Shown here: positions 17,472 to 30,828 of the stretch, piece by piece
Layout: the number at the start of each line of letters is the position of its first letter
How positions within the stretch are numbered: position 1 is the first letter of the stretch
Assembly: GCA_949318235.1 (NCBI GenBank)
Contig: OX439132.1
Coordinates: forward strand, 48,792,771 to 48,856,770
From: Ecdyonurus torrentis
Lineage: Eukaryota > Arthropoda > Insecta > Ephemeroptera > Heptageniidae
Direction of reading: 5' to 3'
Length of the DNA: 64,000 nucleotides
Notes under the pieces: generated by a model
The model's database searches: none
What the model was told of the DNA's origin: nothing
What the model saw: the letters and a program-made list of their open reading frames with translations, nothing else
Made by a program: the position numbers and the translations under genes

Positions 17472-20230
17472 TAACTGAAAAATAGTATATATTGCAGCAC
17501 AATGATATGTAATTTACTTCTTCTATTATTAGTTCGTTTCAAATACTACAGCAATTACCTTGCTTATATTATTTTAGTCAAAATATTTATATATTAAATA
17601 TGATTTTATAAGAAATTTATAAATATCGGGCAACTGAAATATATTCTCTCGTAGTTTGTTTCTGTGATATAGGGTCTTTAGCTTCTGTCAAAGAGAAATG
17701 CGATGTGGGGGGAAGAATCAGTGAGAAGTATTCCGAGGATTGCAGCCAAAAAGTAATTTGGACGAGTCAAAACATTAATGAGTCCGATCCATTTATGTTT
17801 TCATTAATGAATATAACACACCCAAATTCGCACGATTGCTCTGTTCAACCAAAAAATTAATTAAAAAAATACAGTGTTGCTATGAAGCTAAATTTTATGA
17901 ATGTAGTACACACCTACCCTACCAACACCCTCTAGAAATATTTGGAAAAAACAATCAAACTGTAAGCAACCCCACGTGATTTAGTTTCCGTCGTGCAGAA
18001 CAATCGGGAGAACATAAGAAAAACATTTAAAATTCACATAACGTAAAATAAATATAAAACATTATTTTGCTTCAATATTTTAATTGTTTTGCACTAAAAA
18101 AAATAAATAAATAAATAAATTGGCGCGATCGATCTCAATTTTATGAATGTAGTGCACACCTACCCTACCAACATCCTACCCGCAACATGAAATGAAATAA
18201 AAATTAGTAAAAAAAAGTTTTCTTTTTTTGTCAAGAAAAACAAAAATTGGACCATTAGAATAATTACAAGAAGAAAATAAGAGGTAAAATAAATAAATTA
18301 TTCAAATTTTACTTAATAGTGATTGAAATTTATTTACAAAACTTTCCACAATATTATCAGTTGAGTCGGAAATTTTAGGTTGAAATGTTAGTAAAAAAGG
18401 GTCAGTTGAAGTTGATTTTTCTGCACAAAAAAGGTGATAAAACCTGAAAAAAGGTGATAAAATAATACATATAATATATAATAAAATTTCTTTTTTTTAA
18501 TGTATGCTATACTGCCTATAGGTATTTTGTGGTTACATGCAAGCACAAGCAAAAAAAAAAAAAAAAAAAAATTGTATTTTTTATAAATGTATTATGTATT
18601 TTGTATACAAAAAAAGTTACATAAATGCTAAATTTTATTTTTCAATTATCAAGTATGGGAAAATATTTAAAATTTTGGTACGACAATGTGCACTATTTAA
18701 TCTGATGGTATTTGTTATGCATTTTGCAATATGCCAACATGAAGTTATGTAGACCAATGTCCATTTGTTATTTTTTTTTAAATTTTTTTTTTCAATTTGA
18801 GTTATTATTATTAGGTATTTGCATTTAAATTAAACAATAATGCCTGCAGCACAATTAACAATACTATTTACTGTGCTTGAGATGTGTGGACAATGGCATC
18901 CTGTCAAAACTCTTATAGCATCTTGATTATCGGAAAAAAAAAAAAAAAAAAAAAAAAATGGGACTTAATAGATCGTGTATTTTGACGACTCGTTTACGGT
19001 CTCATCGCCAGCTGGCTCTTTTTCGAGCTGAAAACTCGAAAAAGCTCCAAACTCTTTTTTTTTTTTTTTTTTTTTTGTCGAAACCGAATACTCGAAAATG
19101 TTGGTCCGAATTCGAGTTCAGCTCCGTTTAAATTTACAGCTCTAGATTATGCCGTATTTAATATGGACTGTTTTTTAATAACAGAAAAATATGATCTATT
19201 GCCGCACAATGATATATGTAATTTACTTCTTCTATTATTAGTTCGTTTCAAATACTATAGCAATTATTATCTTGCTTATATTATGTTAGTCAAAATATAT
19301 ATATATATTAAATATGTTTTTATAAGAAATTTATAAATATCGGGCAACCGAAATATATTTTCTCATAGTTTGTTTCTGTAATATAGGGTCTTTAGCTTCT
19401 CTCAAAGAGAAATGCGATGTGGGGGGAAGAATCAGTGAGAAGCATTCCGAGGATTGCAGCAAAAAAATAATTTTGACGAGTCAAAACATTAATGAGTCCG
19501 AACTATTTATGTTTTTATTAATGAATATAACACACCCAAAGTCGCACGATTGTTCTGCTCGACAAAAAAAATAATTAAAAAAAAAAGTGTTGCTAGTAAG
19601 CTAAATGTTATGAATGTAGTACACACCTACCCTACCAACACCCTCTAGAAATATTTGGAAAAAATAATCAAACTGTGAGCAACCCCACGTGATTTAGTTT
19701 CCGTCGTGCAGAACAATCGGGAGAACATAAGAAAATCATTTAAAATTCACATAACGTAAAATAAATATAAAACATTATTTTGCTTCAATATTTTAATTGT
19801 TTTGCACTAAAAAAAAAAAGTAAATAAATAAATTGGCGCGATCGATCTGAATTTTATGAATGTAGTGCACACCTACCCTACCAACATCCTACCCGCAACC
19901 TGAAATAAAATAAAAATTAGTAATTTTTTTTTTTTTTGTCAAGAAAAACAAAAATTGGACCAGTAGAATAATTACAAGAAGAAAAGAAGAGGTAAAATAA
20001 ATAAATTATTCAAATTTTACTTAATAGTGATTGAAATTTATTTAGAAAACTTTACACAATATTATCAGTTGAGTCGAAAATTGTAGGTTGAAATGTTAGT
20101 AAAAAAGGGTCAGTTGAAGTTGATTTTTCTGCACAAAAAAGGTGATAAAACCTGAAAAAAGGTGATGAATTCATAAAAAAAAAGGTGATGAAATAATATT
20201 TATTATGTATAATAAAATTACTTGTTTTTT
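17359..20230. repeat. AT-rich spacer sub-repeats S1 and S2, unit 1 end
   Basis: Repeats the pattern of 13342-16175 (boundaries near 17371 and 19075), but here the second sub-repeat leads into the pre-H1 spacer instead of a GC module. Contains A-runs (18551-18570, 18934-18958) and T-runs. No gene is seen. Confidence 0.75.
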
Positions 20231-21616
20231 AATGTATGCTATACTCAATACTGCCTATAGGTATTTTGTGGTTACATGCAAGTACAAGCTACAAAAAAAA
20301 TGTATTATTCATTGTAATACCATATTTAAAGGAAACAAATAGACACATCAGACATCACACACAGACACACATAGACAGGCACATTAGCACATTATCATTT
20401 CCTTGGGTCATTGGCTCGTCTTCTGCCTCATCTTCTTCTTCTTTTTCTTACTCATCTTCACCCTGTTCAATCAGTGTTTCCATGTCAACTTCTTTACCCA
20501 GTTTATTTATGCTGCAGTTACATACGACAATCATCTCCAGACTGTCCTCATTTAAATTTGATGGCATACAATGAATCTGTTTTAAAAAATTGCGGTAATT
20601 TTTTTTTTTTTTTTTTTTAACGTTTTGTAAATGGTTAAAAAAAAAAAAATCCTTATTTAGTTGAAAAAAGATGATGAAAAGTTGAAAAATGATAAAAAAA
20701 AGAGAAAACCTATTAATAGGTGAAAAAAAAGTTTATTTCAAACGGCTCGTGGACATTCTTATAAAAAAGGAACATATTATTGATAGCAACAAAAAGGTTA
20801 TCACCTGAAAATCCAGGCTCTAATTATCAGTTTTCTTGCGAAGTGTGTTAATATATTATTATTATTAATGCAAATTAAATTTTAAATGTTAATTAGGTTC
20901 TCACGAAAACAGACAACGACTGCCTAGTAGTTTGATATATTTATAAAATAACTCCCATGCAAGTCGTACGGAGACGTGATCAATACATATATCTGCACGT
21001 GTGTAATCTGCCCGATTGAAAAAAATTAAAAGGCTTCAAAATAATAGTAATAAAAAAAGATATTTATGCAGCTCGTTAGATATCTTTTACTTGAGGAAAA
21101 AATAAAAGTAAACTAAGAAACCTCAGCTCTTGTAAGTTATGATATGATTGTACATTTTAAGAACTTGTCATTCAAAATTTACTCAGCGATATTAAGCAAA
21201 GTGTTTAAAAGTTGTATTATGAAAAAAAAAAAAAAGAAAAAAAAAAAAAAAAAAAAGGCTCATTTATTTGTATATATATTTTTTGAGTTAAAACTAATGT
21301 AGTTGTTTTAATAAACCGTTCGATAGGTTATTTGTTGAAGTGAGTTTTTGGCTTAAAATAAAATATTATATATCACATACTTTCCAGAATAAAAAATGAC
21401 TATGTTTTTCCCCCCCATTAATATTTACGACACTATGTAAAAAAAAAGTTTAGAATTACGATGCGAAGTACTTGTTTTGGTATTATCTTCTTCTTTGTTA
21501 TTAATTTAAATTGTGTAGTGACTCATTTAAAACTTGATGAGCTATAGTAATATTTTTGATGGCGCTGTGAAAGCTGTTCGGGAACCTCCTATGTTGCAAC
21601 TGAAAATACAGCGGCA
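20231..21616. repeat. AT-rich pre-H1 spacer, before unit 2
   Basis: Counterpart of 1-1341. The acidic coding-like fragment is at 20355-20567 (minus). The A-run near 21222-21256 is longer than in the first copy. Confidence 0.85.
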
Positions 21617-22110
21617 TGTTGCGTCGGATCTCGAATTGCTGACGGCGTGTAAGAGCTTGAGATGAGAGGTAGGAATCATGAAATTGTCTTTTTCGTCTGT
21701 ATATCATGAATAATTAAGAGAGATAGAAACTTGAGAGTATATTTGATTTGAAATGCACGATAGTGCTGATAGTCGCGCAAATATGTCATGTTTGAGTTGG
21801 CGAGTATGAAAGCAGAGAAAACAGGTAGTGAAGACATTAATCTGAGATTTGAGAGAGAAGTTGGAGGCAGGCGATAGAGTATCGCAACATGAAGAAAAGT
21901 TTGAAGAACTGCAGGTTGAAGCACGTTGCTCGGGAGACTACCTTTCGAGCGTCCCTCACTCTCTCCCTCTCCCAGTCTCCAGCGCGGGCCATTTTCTTAT
22001 AAGAGGTTGGTATTTTTGCGGCAGTGTGTAGTATCGAAAAAATGCCGGCTAATCGCTAGATTGTACGCCTTTCGCACTCTCTGACGCACACAATCATCCA
22101 GTGAGTAACC
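21617..22110 (+). promoter_or_regulatory. H1 promoter and leader, unit 2
   Basis: TATAAG at 21998-22003, GGTTGGTAT at 22005-22013, upstream frame at 22042-22059. Confidence 0.75.
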
Positions 22111-22722
22111 ATGGCCGATACTGCTGCACCCGTCACTGCTCCGGCACCAGCTGCTGCCTCCCCTTCCAAGGCAAAGAAGACAGCGAAGAAGACCGCCGGC
22201 CCAAAGAAGCCTGCATCTAAGCCGTCGCATCCACCCACCGCCGAAATGGTGAAGAGCGCTATTAAGACTCTGAAGGAACGCGGAGGCTCGTCACTGCAGG
22301 CCATCAAGAAGTACATCTCCGCCACCTACAAGGTGGATGCAGAGAAGCTTGCTCCATTCATCCGCAAGTATCTCAAGTCTGCCGTTGCCTCCGGTGCCTT
22401 GGTGCAAACCAAGGGTAAGGGTGCTGCTGGCTCTTTCAAGCTGAGCGCAGCTGCTCCTAAGGAGAAGAAGCCCAAGGCTGCCAAGAAACCGGCCGCTAAG
22501 AAGGAGAAGAAGCCTGCTGCTGCTGCTGCTAAGAAAAGTAAGAGCGCTTCCGCCAAGAAGGCAAAGTCTCCAAAGAAGGAGAAGAAGCCGGCCGCAGCAA
22601 AGCCAAAGAAGGCCCCGACAAAGGCGAAGAAGGCGAAACCCGCTGCCAAACCCAAGGCTCCTAAGCCTAAGAAGGCAGCTGCCAAGCCAAAGATCGCCAA
22701 GCCCAAGGCCGCCAAGAAATAA
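22111..22722 (+). CDS. H1: Linker histone H1, unit 2
   Basis: 203 residues, identical to the unit 1 protein: globular domain about 39-112, SPKK at 153-156. The H3 gene converging from downstream is normal, so the LINE in this unit does not affect H1. Confidence 0.98.
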   Translation: MADTAAPVTAPAPAAASPSKAKKTAKKTAGPKKPASKPSHPPTAEMVKSAIKTLKERGGSSLQAIKKYISATYKVDAEKLAPFIRKYLKSAVASGALVQTKGKGAAGSFKLSAAAPKEKKPKAAKKPAAKKEKKPAAAAAKKSKSASAKKAKSPKKEKKPAAAKPKKAPTKAKKAKPAAKPKAPKPKKAAAKPKIAKPKAAKK

Positions 22723-22784
22723 GTAGGCGCTCCTGCTGCTGGAGAAGTTGGCTCGTTCGCCGTCTACGTGACAAGAAACGAAAC

Positions 22785-22800
22785 GGCCCTTTTAAGGGCC
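22785..22800 (+). terminator. Histone 3' stem-loop of H1, unit 2
   Basis: GGCCCTTTTAAGGGCC, UUUA loop. Confidence 0.95.
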
Positions 22801-22813
22801 ACCACTCGCACTC

Positions 22814-23246
22814 ACTGAGAGTCTAACTTGCGGCATATCAGCAGGACAATTGCATTAATTTTTTTTTTCCTTTTTTAATTCCCCCCTGTTCAGTATTTCT
22901 ATATGCTATGAACCAATTTTCGGGTAAAGGAAGGGAGGCACGCAAACCACGTATGACCAATGAACCCCTATTTGAAATTTTAGCCATTCAAGCTTGAGAT
23001 CCCTTCTTTGAACAAGAACCGGACAGTACAACAGCAACTGCATCGAGCGGGCCCGCGCAACCAGCGGCTAGGCGGGCGTGCGTGCGACCAGTCCGCGGTG
23101 TGACTTGCAGTGAACGCACGCAAGCTCGCATCGATACCATGTCAAAGAATATAAGTTTAAAAGATTGTTAGCATGCCGCTATATCGCTGAGCATAATCAT
23201 TTGATGTTGGCTAGGTGCGTTTAGTCCCATCCTTTAAAAGCGTAGT
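22814..23246. other. H1-H3 convergent 3' spacer, unit 2
   Basis: Same sequence as 2539-2971, including the GC-rich hairpin patch. No gene. Confidence 0.7.
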
Positions 23247-23262
23247 GGCCCTCAAAAGGGCC
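23247..23262 (-). terminator. Histone 3' stem-loop of H3, unit 2
   Basis: UUUG-loop version, as in unit 1. Confidence 0.95.
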
Positions 23263-23292
23263 GTTTCTGATGACGGTCGCTCAACCAACCCC

Positions 23293-23764
<472 letters not shown>

Positions 23765-25542
23765 AGAAGAAGAAGAAGAAGGAAGATGAATGCTGCACCC
23801 AAACTCGCAGCACTCTGTGATCCCCACCTTTTACAAATGGGATCTCCAGTGCAATGATAGAGTTTACTTAATTTACTTAGGTTTGGAAGTAGGGTCTGTT
23901 TCAGCCTAGGCCGTTTACAGACGAAGAAGTGGAATTGAAAAGAAAACTTAAATAGAGCAACTTGTTTTAAGTGGCAAAGGGATAAAAACCCAGAGGAAAA
24001 GAAAAGAACCTCTGGTAAAAACCCTTTAGGTAAGTGATTGTTAGGGCTAAGTTAACATACCCCAACATGCAAAGGGAGGTAGTTCTTAGCGAAAGTCATG
24101 CACAAGCACATAGTGTTATACATATACATATAATTATATTAACGTTTGTAAAAGCTAATGTTAGCTAATTTACGGCAGGCATCCTGAGGTCGAGCTACTT
24201 TATCCCAAGAAGAGAATTCATAGTTTGAGAAGTTGGAAATAAATTTGTTGGCATGTATGGATGCCTTACGATAAAATGAATTATTTTGAATTGAGAGGTA
24301 CACATTCAGCATTGGAAGTTTAAATCCCTTGTGGATATTTGTGATTCTTGTGTAAATGGGAAAGTACTGAATTGACTTGAGAACTTTGTTCTGCACAATT
24401 TGAAGCTTTTTGATTTCTTTTGTTGAGGCTCCTGACCAAGCTGGTGAAGCGTAGCTTAGTACTGGAAGAATCGTTGCTTTGTAGATATGTAAAGCTGTAT
24501 GTTTCTTGATGTAACTCTTGGGGTTGAGTAACGGGTAGAGCTGTGCAAGTCTAGCCATTGCCTTCTTTCTTGTTGTTTCAATGTGTTGCTTCCAACAAAG
24601 CTTCTTATCAAGGATGACACCTAGGTATTTAGCATGATTGACACGTTGAACTTGCTCTCCATTGAAGATAATTCTCTTATTAGTACAATGCTTCTTTTTT
24701 CTGGATCTGCTGAATAGAATAGTTTCACACTTGGAGGCGTTTACTTTGAGCAGCCATTTATTGCACCACTTGTCAACTTTAGCAGCATGTCTTTGAACGT
24801 GTTCAAAAGCTAGATCAGCATTTAATGATGAGCAGTAGATTGCAGTATCATCGGCATAGATGGCTAACTTAGTTTTCAGTCTCTCGTCTTCAGGTAGATC
24901 ATTTATGTAGATATTAAATAAAACTGGACCAAGGAGAGAGCCTTGAGGGACCCCGGCTTGAATGTTTCTTGTTGTAGATTTGATACCATTAATGTCAACA
25001 TAAAATGATCTATTTGAAAGGTAAGAGTATAAAATACGAGTTATGTAGTTTGAAACTTTGAGACTGATTAATTTACTTAGAAGACCTTTGTGCCACACTT
25101 TATCAAAAGCTTTTTGTAGATCAATGAGGAGCATTGCAATTACTTGCTTTTTATTGAAACTTTGTGTGATATCATCTGCTACTCTTACAACTTGTTGGAC
25201 AGTAGAATGTTGAGATCTGAAGCCAAATTGTTCATCTCTGATAGTTTTCTTGATATGCAGATATCTGTTAAGACGTATTAAGATTGCTTTCTCAGCTAAT
25301 TTTGATAGGGTGCAAAGCAGGCTTATAGGTCTGTAGTTATTAGGATCTGAGTGGTCTTTTCCAGGTTTAGGTAACATTAAAACTTTTGCTAATTTCCATT
25401 GTTCTGGGAAGTATCCAACACGAAGCATTGCGTTTATGATGATAGTTAAAAATTTGATGGCAGTATCTGGTAGATTAAAAAGTGCTTCATTTGGAATGTC
25501 ATCTGGCCCAGGTGCTTTACGTTTCTTTAATTTACGAATAAA
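23765..25542 (-). mobile_element. 5'-truncated LINE inserted in the H3/H4 promoter, unit 2
   Basis: The 1,778-bp insertion is flanked by GTCGCCGA (23757-23764 and 25543-25550); units 1, 3 and 4 have the single uninterrupted site. On the minus strand it carries 467 codons of RT, a ~374-bp 3' UTR and a (TTC)n tail at 23765-23781. The endonuclease and any ORF1 are missing through 5' truncation, typical of target-primed reverse transcription. The RT motifs suggest the Jockey/CR1 group; the exact clade is uncertain. Confidence 0.95.
24139..25542 (-). CDS. LINE reverse transcriptase, 5'-truncated
   Basis: Open from the truncation point to TAA: 467 codons, of which the first Met is codon 39. The order of motifs is KAPGPDDIPNEAL (codons 9-21), NYRPISLLCTLSKLAEKA, FGFRSQHSTVQQV, LIDLQKAFDKVWH (palm motif A, catalytic Asp), QAGVPQGSLLGPVLF (motif B) and AIYADDTAIYC (motif C, catalytic Asp pair), followed by thumb and C-terminal region. 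There is no stop or frameshift, so the insertion is young. The N-terminal endonuclease is absent, so this copy cannot transpose alone. Confidence 0.93.
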   Translation of the reverse strand, partial: FIRKLKKRKAPGPDDIPNEALFNLPDTAIKFLTIIINAMLRVGYFPEQWKLAKVLMLPKPGKDHSDPNNYRPISLLCTLSKLAEKAILIRLNRYLHIKKTIRDEQFGFRSQHSTVQQVVRVADDITQSFNKKQVIAMLLIDLQKAFDKVWHKGLLSKLISLKVSNYITRILYSYLSNRSFYVDINGIKSTTRNIQAGVPQGSLLGPVLFNIYINDLPEDERLKTKLAIYADDTAIYCSSLNADLAFEHVQRHAAKVDKWCNKWLLKVNASKCETILFSRSRKKKHCTNKRIIFNGEQVQRVNHAKYLGVILDKKLCWKQHIETTRKKAMARLAQLYPLLNPKSYIKKHTALHIYKATILPVLSYASPAWSGASTKEIKKLQIVQNKVLKSIQYFPIYTRITNIHKGFKLPMLNVYLSIQNNSFYRKASIHANKFISNFSNYEFSSWDKVARPQDACRKLANISFYKR

Positions 25543-25550
25543 GTCGCCGA

Positions 25551-26030
<480 letters not shown>

Positions 26031-26073
26031 ACTACCTATTACAGTGCTTGATGAAGCCTGCGAACCATGAAAC

Positions 26074-26089
26074 GGCCCTTTTAAGGGCC
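26074..26089 (+). terminator. Histone 3' stem-loop of H4, unit 2
   Basis: GGCCCTTTTAAGGGCC, followed by ACCAATCGCACTC. Confidence 0.95.
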
Positions 26090-26102
26090 ACCAATCGCAC
26101 TC

Positions 26103-26511
26103 TTGACTGACATGTTACTGACCCGTATCTCAATTGCCGTGGCTTATGCGACAGTGCAATAAATCTTTCATCTTAGTTTTTCCAAATGTAGTGTAAAAAA
26201 AAAAACATCGTAGCTATGTATGTGATGCCGTAACTTGGGCCGCAATTAACATTTAGAAATGATTGTCAATACAATACAACAATGAAGCCAAAAAATAGGA
26301 AAATATATAATATAGAATAGTTGAGGGAGTTATGTTATATTTGGTATTTTGTAAAGAAAGGCACGCAAAAACAGAAAGAGGCCTCAATTTCCTCCAACAC
26401 TGTTAATAAATAAAACATGCAGCTCGTTCTGTTTGTCAAAGGTTTACGTGTTCATCGCTCCAACGGGAGAATAAGCATATTGCTGAAATTAGGTCAGAAC
26501 GTGAATTTCGT
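26103..26511. other. H4-H2A convergent 3' spacer, unit 2
   Basis: AT-rich, same as 4042-4450; no gene. Confidence 0.7.
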
Positions 26512-26524
26512 GAGTGCGATTGGT

Positions 26525-26540
26525 GGCCCTTAAAAGGGCC
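26525..26540 (-). terminator. Histone 3' stem-loop of H2A, unit 2
   Basis: UUUA-loop form on the minus strand. Confidence 0.95.
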
Positions 26541-26560
26541 GTTTCTCGGAGAGCTGGCAT

Positions 26561-27238
<678 letters not shown>

Positions 27239-27613
27239 ATGCCACCAAAGACTAGCGGAAAGGCCGCCAAGAAATCGGGCAAGGCCCAGAAGAACATCTC
27301 GAAGAGTGATAAGAAGGGACGTAAGCGCAGGAGGAAGGAGAGCTATGCCATCTACATCTACAAAGTGTTGAAGCAAGTGCACCCCGACACCGGAGTATCC
27401 TCCAAGGCCATGTCTATCATGAACAGCTTCGTCAACGACATCTTTGAACGCATTGCAGCTGAGGCCAGTCGCCTTGCTCACTACAACAAGCGTTCCACCA
27501 TCACAAGCCGGGAGATCCAGACCGCAGTGCGCCTGCTCTTGCCTGGTGAACTCGCCAAGCACGCAGTCAGTGAGGGCACTAAGGCCGTCACCAAGTACAC
27601 CAGCTCTAAGTAG
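27239..27613 (+). CDS. H2B: Core histone H2B, unit 2
   Basis: 124 residues, identical to unit 1, same ATG context (GCACCATGC). Confidence 0.99.
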   Translation: MPPKTSGKAAKKSGKAQKNISKSDKKGRKRRRKESYAIYIYKVLKQVHPDTGVSSKAMSIMNSFVNDIFERIAAEASRLAHYNKRSTITSREIQTAVRLLLPGELAKHAVSEGTKAVTKYTSSK

Positions 27614-27640
27614 AACCCAACAAGAGCTATCTCGTGAAAC

Positions 27641-27656
27641 GGCCCTTTTAAGGGCC
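27641..27656 (+). terminator. Histone 3' stem-loop of H2B, unit 2
   Basis: GGCCCTTTTAAGGGCC, followed by ACCACTCGCACTC. Confidence 0.95.
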
Positions 27657-27884
27657 ACCACTCGCACTCTTGATTGACATTGCTATGACCTCCTAATTTC
27701 TAAGTTAACTGAGAAGTGCTATACCTTGCACACTTCAGCACCTACCTTAACGTGTTTCACCTCGACACGCTATGTTGAATAATGTTGGCAGTGCTTTATT
27801 CACTTCCAACGGATTGTAACAAATACATCGCCTGCCTCTACACTTTGCGGGTCAGTTATAATCGCTCTTTAAGATCATTGCATT

Positions 27885-27900
27885 GGCCCTCACAAGGGCC
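27885..27900 (-). terminator. Stem-loop of the sixth gene, unit 2
   Basis: UGUG loop, intact 6-bp stem. Confidence 0.85.
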
Positions 27901-27918
27901 GGTTGCAACGTCGTGCAT

Positions 27919-28068
27919 TTATTTCTTTTTGCTGCTCTTTGCTACCTTGGCTGCAGTTTTGCGTTTCGTGGCTGTCTTCTTTGCTTTGGTTGCAGCTTTG
28001 CCCTTCTTTACTTTCGGAGCAGCTTTTTTTGGTTTCTCCACTTTCTTCAGGGGCTTTTTCGCGGCCAT
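27919..28068 (-). CDS. Small Lys/Ala-rich basic protein, sixth gene of unit 2
   Basis: The 49-codon peptide is identical to unit 1. As there, a 1,040-bp element separates the ATG from the GGTTGGTAT promoter motif (29240-29248, minus), so this copy may not be expressed normally. Confidence 0.7.
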   Translation of the reverse strand: MAAKKPLKKVEKPKKAAPKVKKGKAATKAKKTATKRKTAAKVAKSSKKK

Positions 28069-28145
28069 TGCTCTGTCGAATACAGTGGGCAGACGGTCTC
28101 GTGGTAGTCGCTCACTCGCTCGCTCGCTTTGCAAAGCTAAGATGA

Positions 28146-29185
28146 AGAAGAAGAAGAAGAAGAAGGAAGGTGAATGCTGCACCCAAACTCGCAGCACTCT
28201 GTGATCCCCACCATTTGCAAATGGGATCTCCAGTGCAAATATAGAGTTTACTTAATTTACTTATGTTTGGAAGTAGGGTCTATTTCAGCCGAAGCCGTTT
28301 ATAGACAGTGTAGTGAATATAATGAAAAGTGATTCTAAGTAAAGTAACTAGAGAGCGGGTAAAAAACCATGGGGACAGAAAAGATCCCACGGAAAAAACC
28401 CCGCGATAGTAAAGATAGAGCTTGAAATCTACTGCGAAGAAGCAGAGGTGACAAGCGATAGTATGTTGTAGGTGTAGAGAGTGAATGTAAGTGTAAAAGT
28501 GTGTGTAATGTGTTGTGCCCCAATCCCCCCGATGATTGCTAGTGCGAGCTCGATGAACGACGAACACGGGTAAACCACTCCCACGAGTCATGGGTAGACA
28601 GTAGGTCCCGGCCACTGACGTACCGCGCTGATCTCGGTTGTCGATGCGGAGACTTGTAGCGCCAGCTCTCAGGAAAAGGTGCGACACTCGACGAGACGTG
28701 TGTAATGAAGTAACTATTGCCGTGATGCATATGAAGTGGAAGTATTCTAGATGTAGTTCTAGTCGACCAACACGCACGGCCTTCCAAGGAACCACGAAGC
28801 AACAAATGGCCCTTAAAAGGGCCGCACATGCCGCCAACCTCTTCTTTAACTGCGTGGCCTCCCCTGGGAGCACCGTGTTTGCTCCCTAGGTGCCGGTGAC
28901 CAGCCGGGCGGGTTGGAGAGTCCAGCAGAGAAGTCCGTGGTATGTAGCGGCGAGTGCTCCCCAATCTTCACCTTAGGTCCCGTAGGTAAGTCCCTTGCGA
29001 GGGGTGATAGAAGAGAAGCACCTGGGCGACCTCGCTGCCTCACCTCTTCGTCGCAGAAGTACAATCACGAAGCAGGAGAAACTGCTTGCCGTCTCCTCGT
29101 ACATGATGGGTCCGAAATCCAACACTTAGCCCCGTGCGTCTTCTGACGATCCCGTGGTATATACAGTCTCGGCTCGTCAGCCAAT
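28146..29185 (-). mobile_element. 1,040-bp non-autonomous element with LINE tail and histone stem-loop, unit 2
   Basis: Same insertion site and essentially the same sequence as 6085-7124. The two units therefore inherited one insertion event through array duplication or conversion, not two events. The 72-codon frame is at 28846-29064. Confidence 0.65.
28808..28823 (-). terminator. Orphan histone-type stem-loop in the element, unit 2
   Basis: GGCCCTTTTAAGGGCC on the minus strand, same context as 6747-6762. Confidence 0.7.
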
Positions 29186-30235
29186 CTAATGTTGGCCGTA
29201 GTATAACGCTCGATGTGGAGGGGAGGGTCCAGCGCACAAATACCAACCTATTATGACGCCGTTTTAAAAAAGCCCGCCGTCTATTCAAACTATGCAATTA
29301 TACAAGTCCTAAAATTAATAACGTCGTTATTTAATAAGATTTATATCTTACTTACACCCTCATTTCTCTGCGCTTATGAAAGAAAATATTATTGACCTTT
29401 ACAGCACAATGAAGGCGTTTATCTACGAACGTTTCAATAAAACTTTTAAAAAAATCATGTTGACATTACAAGTGGCTTTCAATGCTTCCAAAGTTAATAA
29501 ATTAATACACAAGTTATGTGCACAAGACCATCAAAGTAAAGCCTAAAAACATGACTAAGAAATTTGAAATAAAATCGTAAATTACAGTGTATAGAATACC
29601 ACCAAGAGACAACACGAAAAAATATATTTCAAATCGGTCATAAACTAAGACTATCGAAAGCTAAGTCTGTTTTTGCCAAAGGATATATTTTATATACTGG
29701 TCAAGTGAAGTATTCAAAATTATTAAAATTCAACTTACAAACCAGAATACATACATACTAGAGAAATATTTAGGAAAACCAGGGTTGGGATGATTTTATG
29801 CCCAACAACTTCTAAAAGCTAAAGTAAGCGACGTTTATCTTATCGTAACAGTTCTAAAGAATTACGGTGACAAAATACATGTTAAATATTTATTATGAGC
29901 AGGCTTTGATGATAGACGTAATGCTTGAATAAACAAAAAGAGTATTCAACTAATGTAGTCATTTGTATAATTGCTAATAACGTATCTTTGATAATAATGA
30001 AAAGTATAATTAAATACATAACAGTTGTGAATTATTATAATTTTTCTTTAATTTTATTGTTATCCTCATTAGAACGTTATGTCATAAGAACAAAGTACTT
30101 GAATCATTTCAAATATCTTGTTAACCTCTTCAAGATGCCGGACAAAAATTTTTGCGCGGAAGGCCGAGCCTAGTCAAGCAGGCCCTATTAAAATAGTTAA
30201 ATAAAATATTACAAAAGGTATCCATTGTACGAAAC
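29186..30235. repeat. AT-rich spacer with sixth-gene promoter motif, unit 2
   Basis: GGTTGGTAT at 29240-29248 (minus); otherwise AT-rich with no supported gene. Confidence 0.65.
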
Positions 30236-30786
30236 TAGAGCTGTAAAAAACTCGAAACTCCTTTAGACCGAGTTGAAAACTTTTAGACCGGTTTGACTCG
30301 AAACTTGGTTTCAGCTCGAAATGAAAGCTAAAAAACTCGAAAACGAGCCAAAGCTCGAAAATCAAGCTAAAACTCGAAAACTCGAGCTTTGGGTTAAAGC
30401 TCGAACACAAGTTTTTCGAGCCCAAATACAAAAGCTTTAATTTTTTTTAAATGTTTCTTATTTTAATGATAATTTCGTAAATTACCTTACATAAATGCCA
30501 AATTGTATTTTAAAATCATCTAGTAATGTTAAAACATTAAAATTTTAGTACGACAATGTGCATTCATTGATATAATGGTATTTTTTATGCATTTTACAAT
30601 ATGCCAACATGAAAGACCAATGTTCATCTGAAAATTTATGATTTATTTTTAATTTTTTTTTTTTATTATTATTTGCATTTAAATGAAACAAATTTGCCTG
30701 CAGCACAATTCGCATTATTATTAACTGTTGTTTGAGTTGTGTGGACAATGGCATCCTGTCAAAACTCTTTAAGCATCTTGATGATC

Positions 30787-30828
<42 letters not shown>

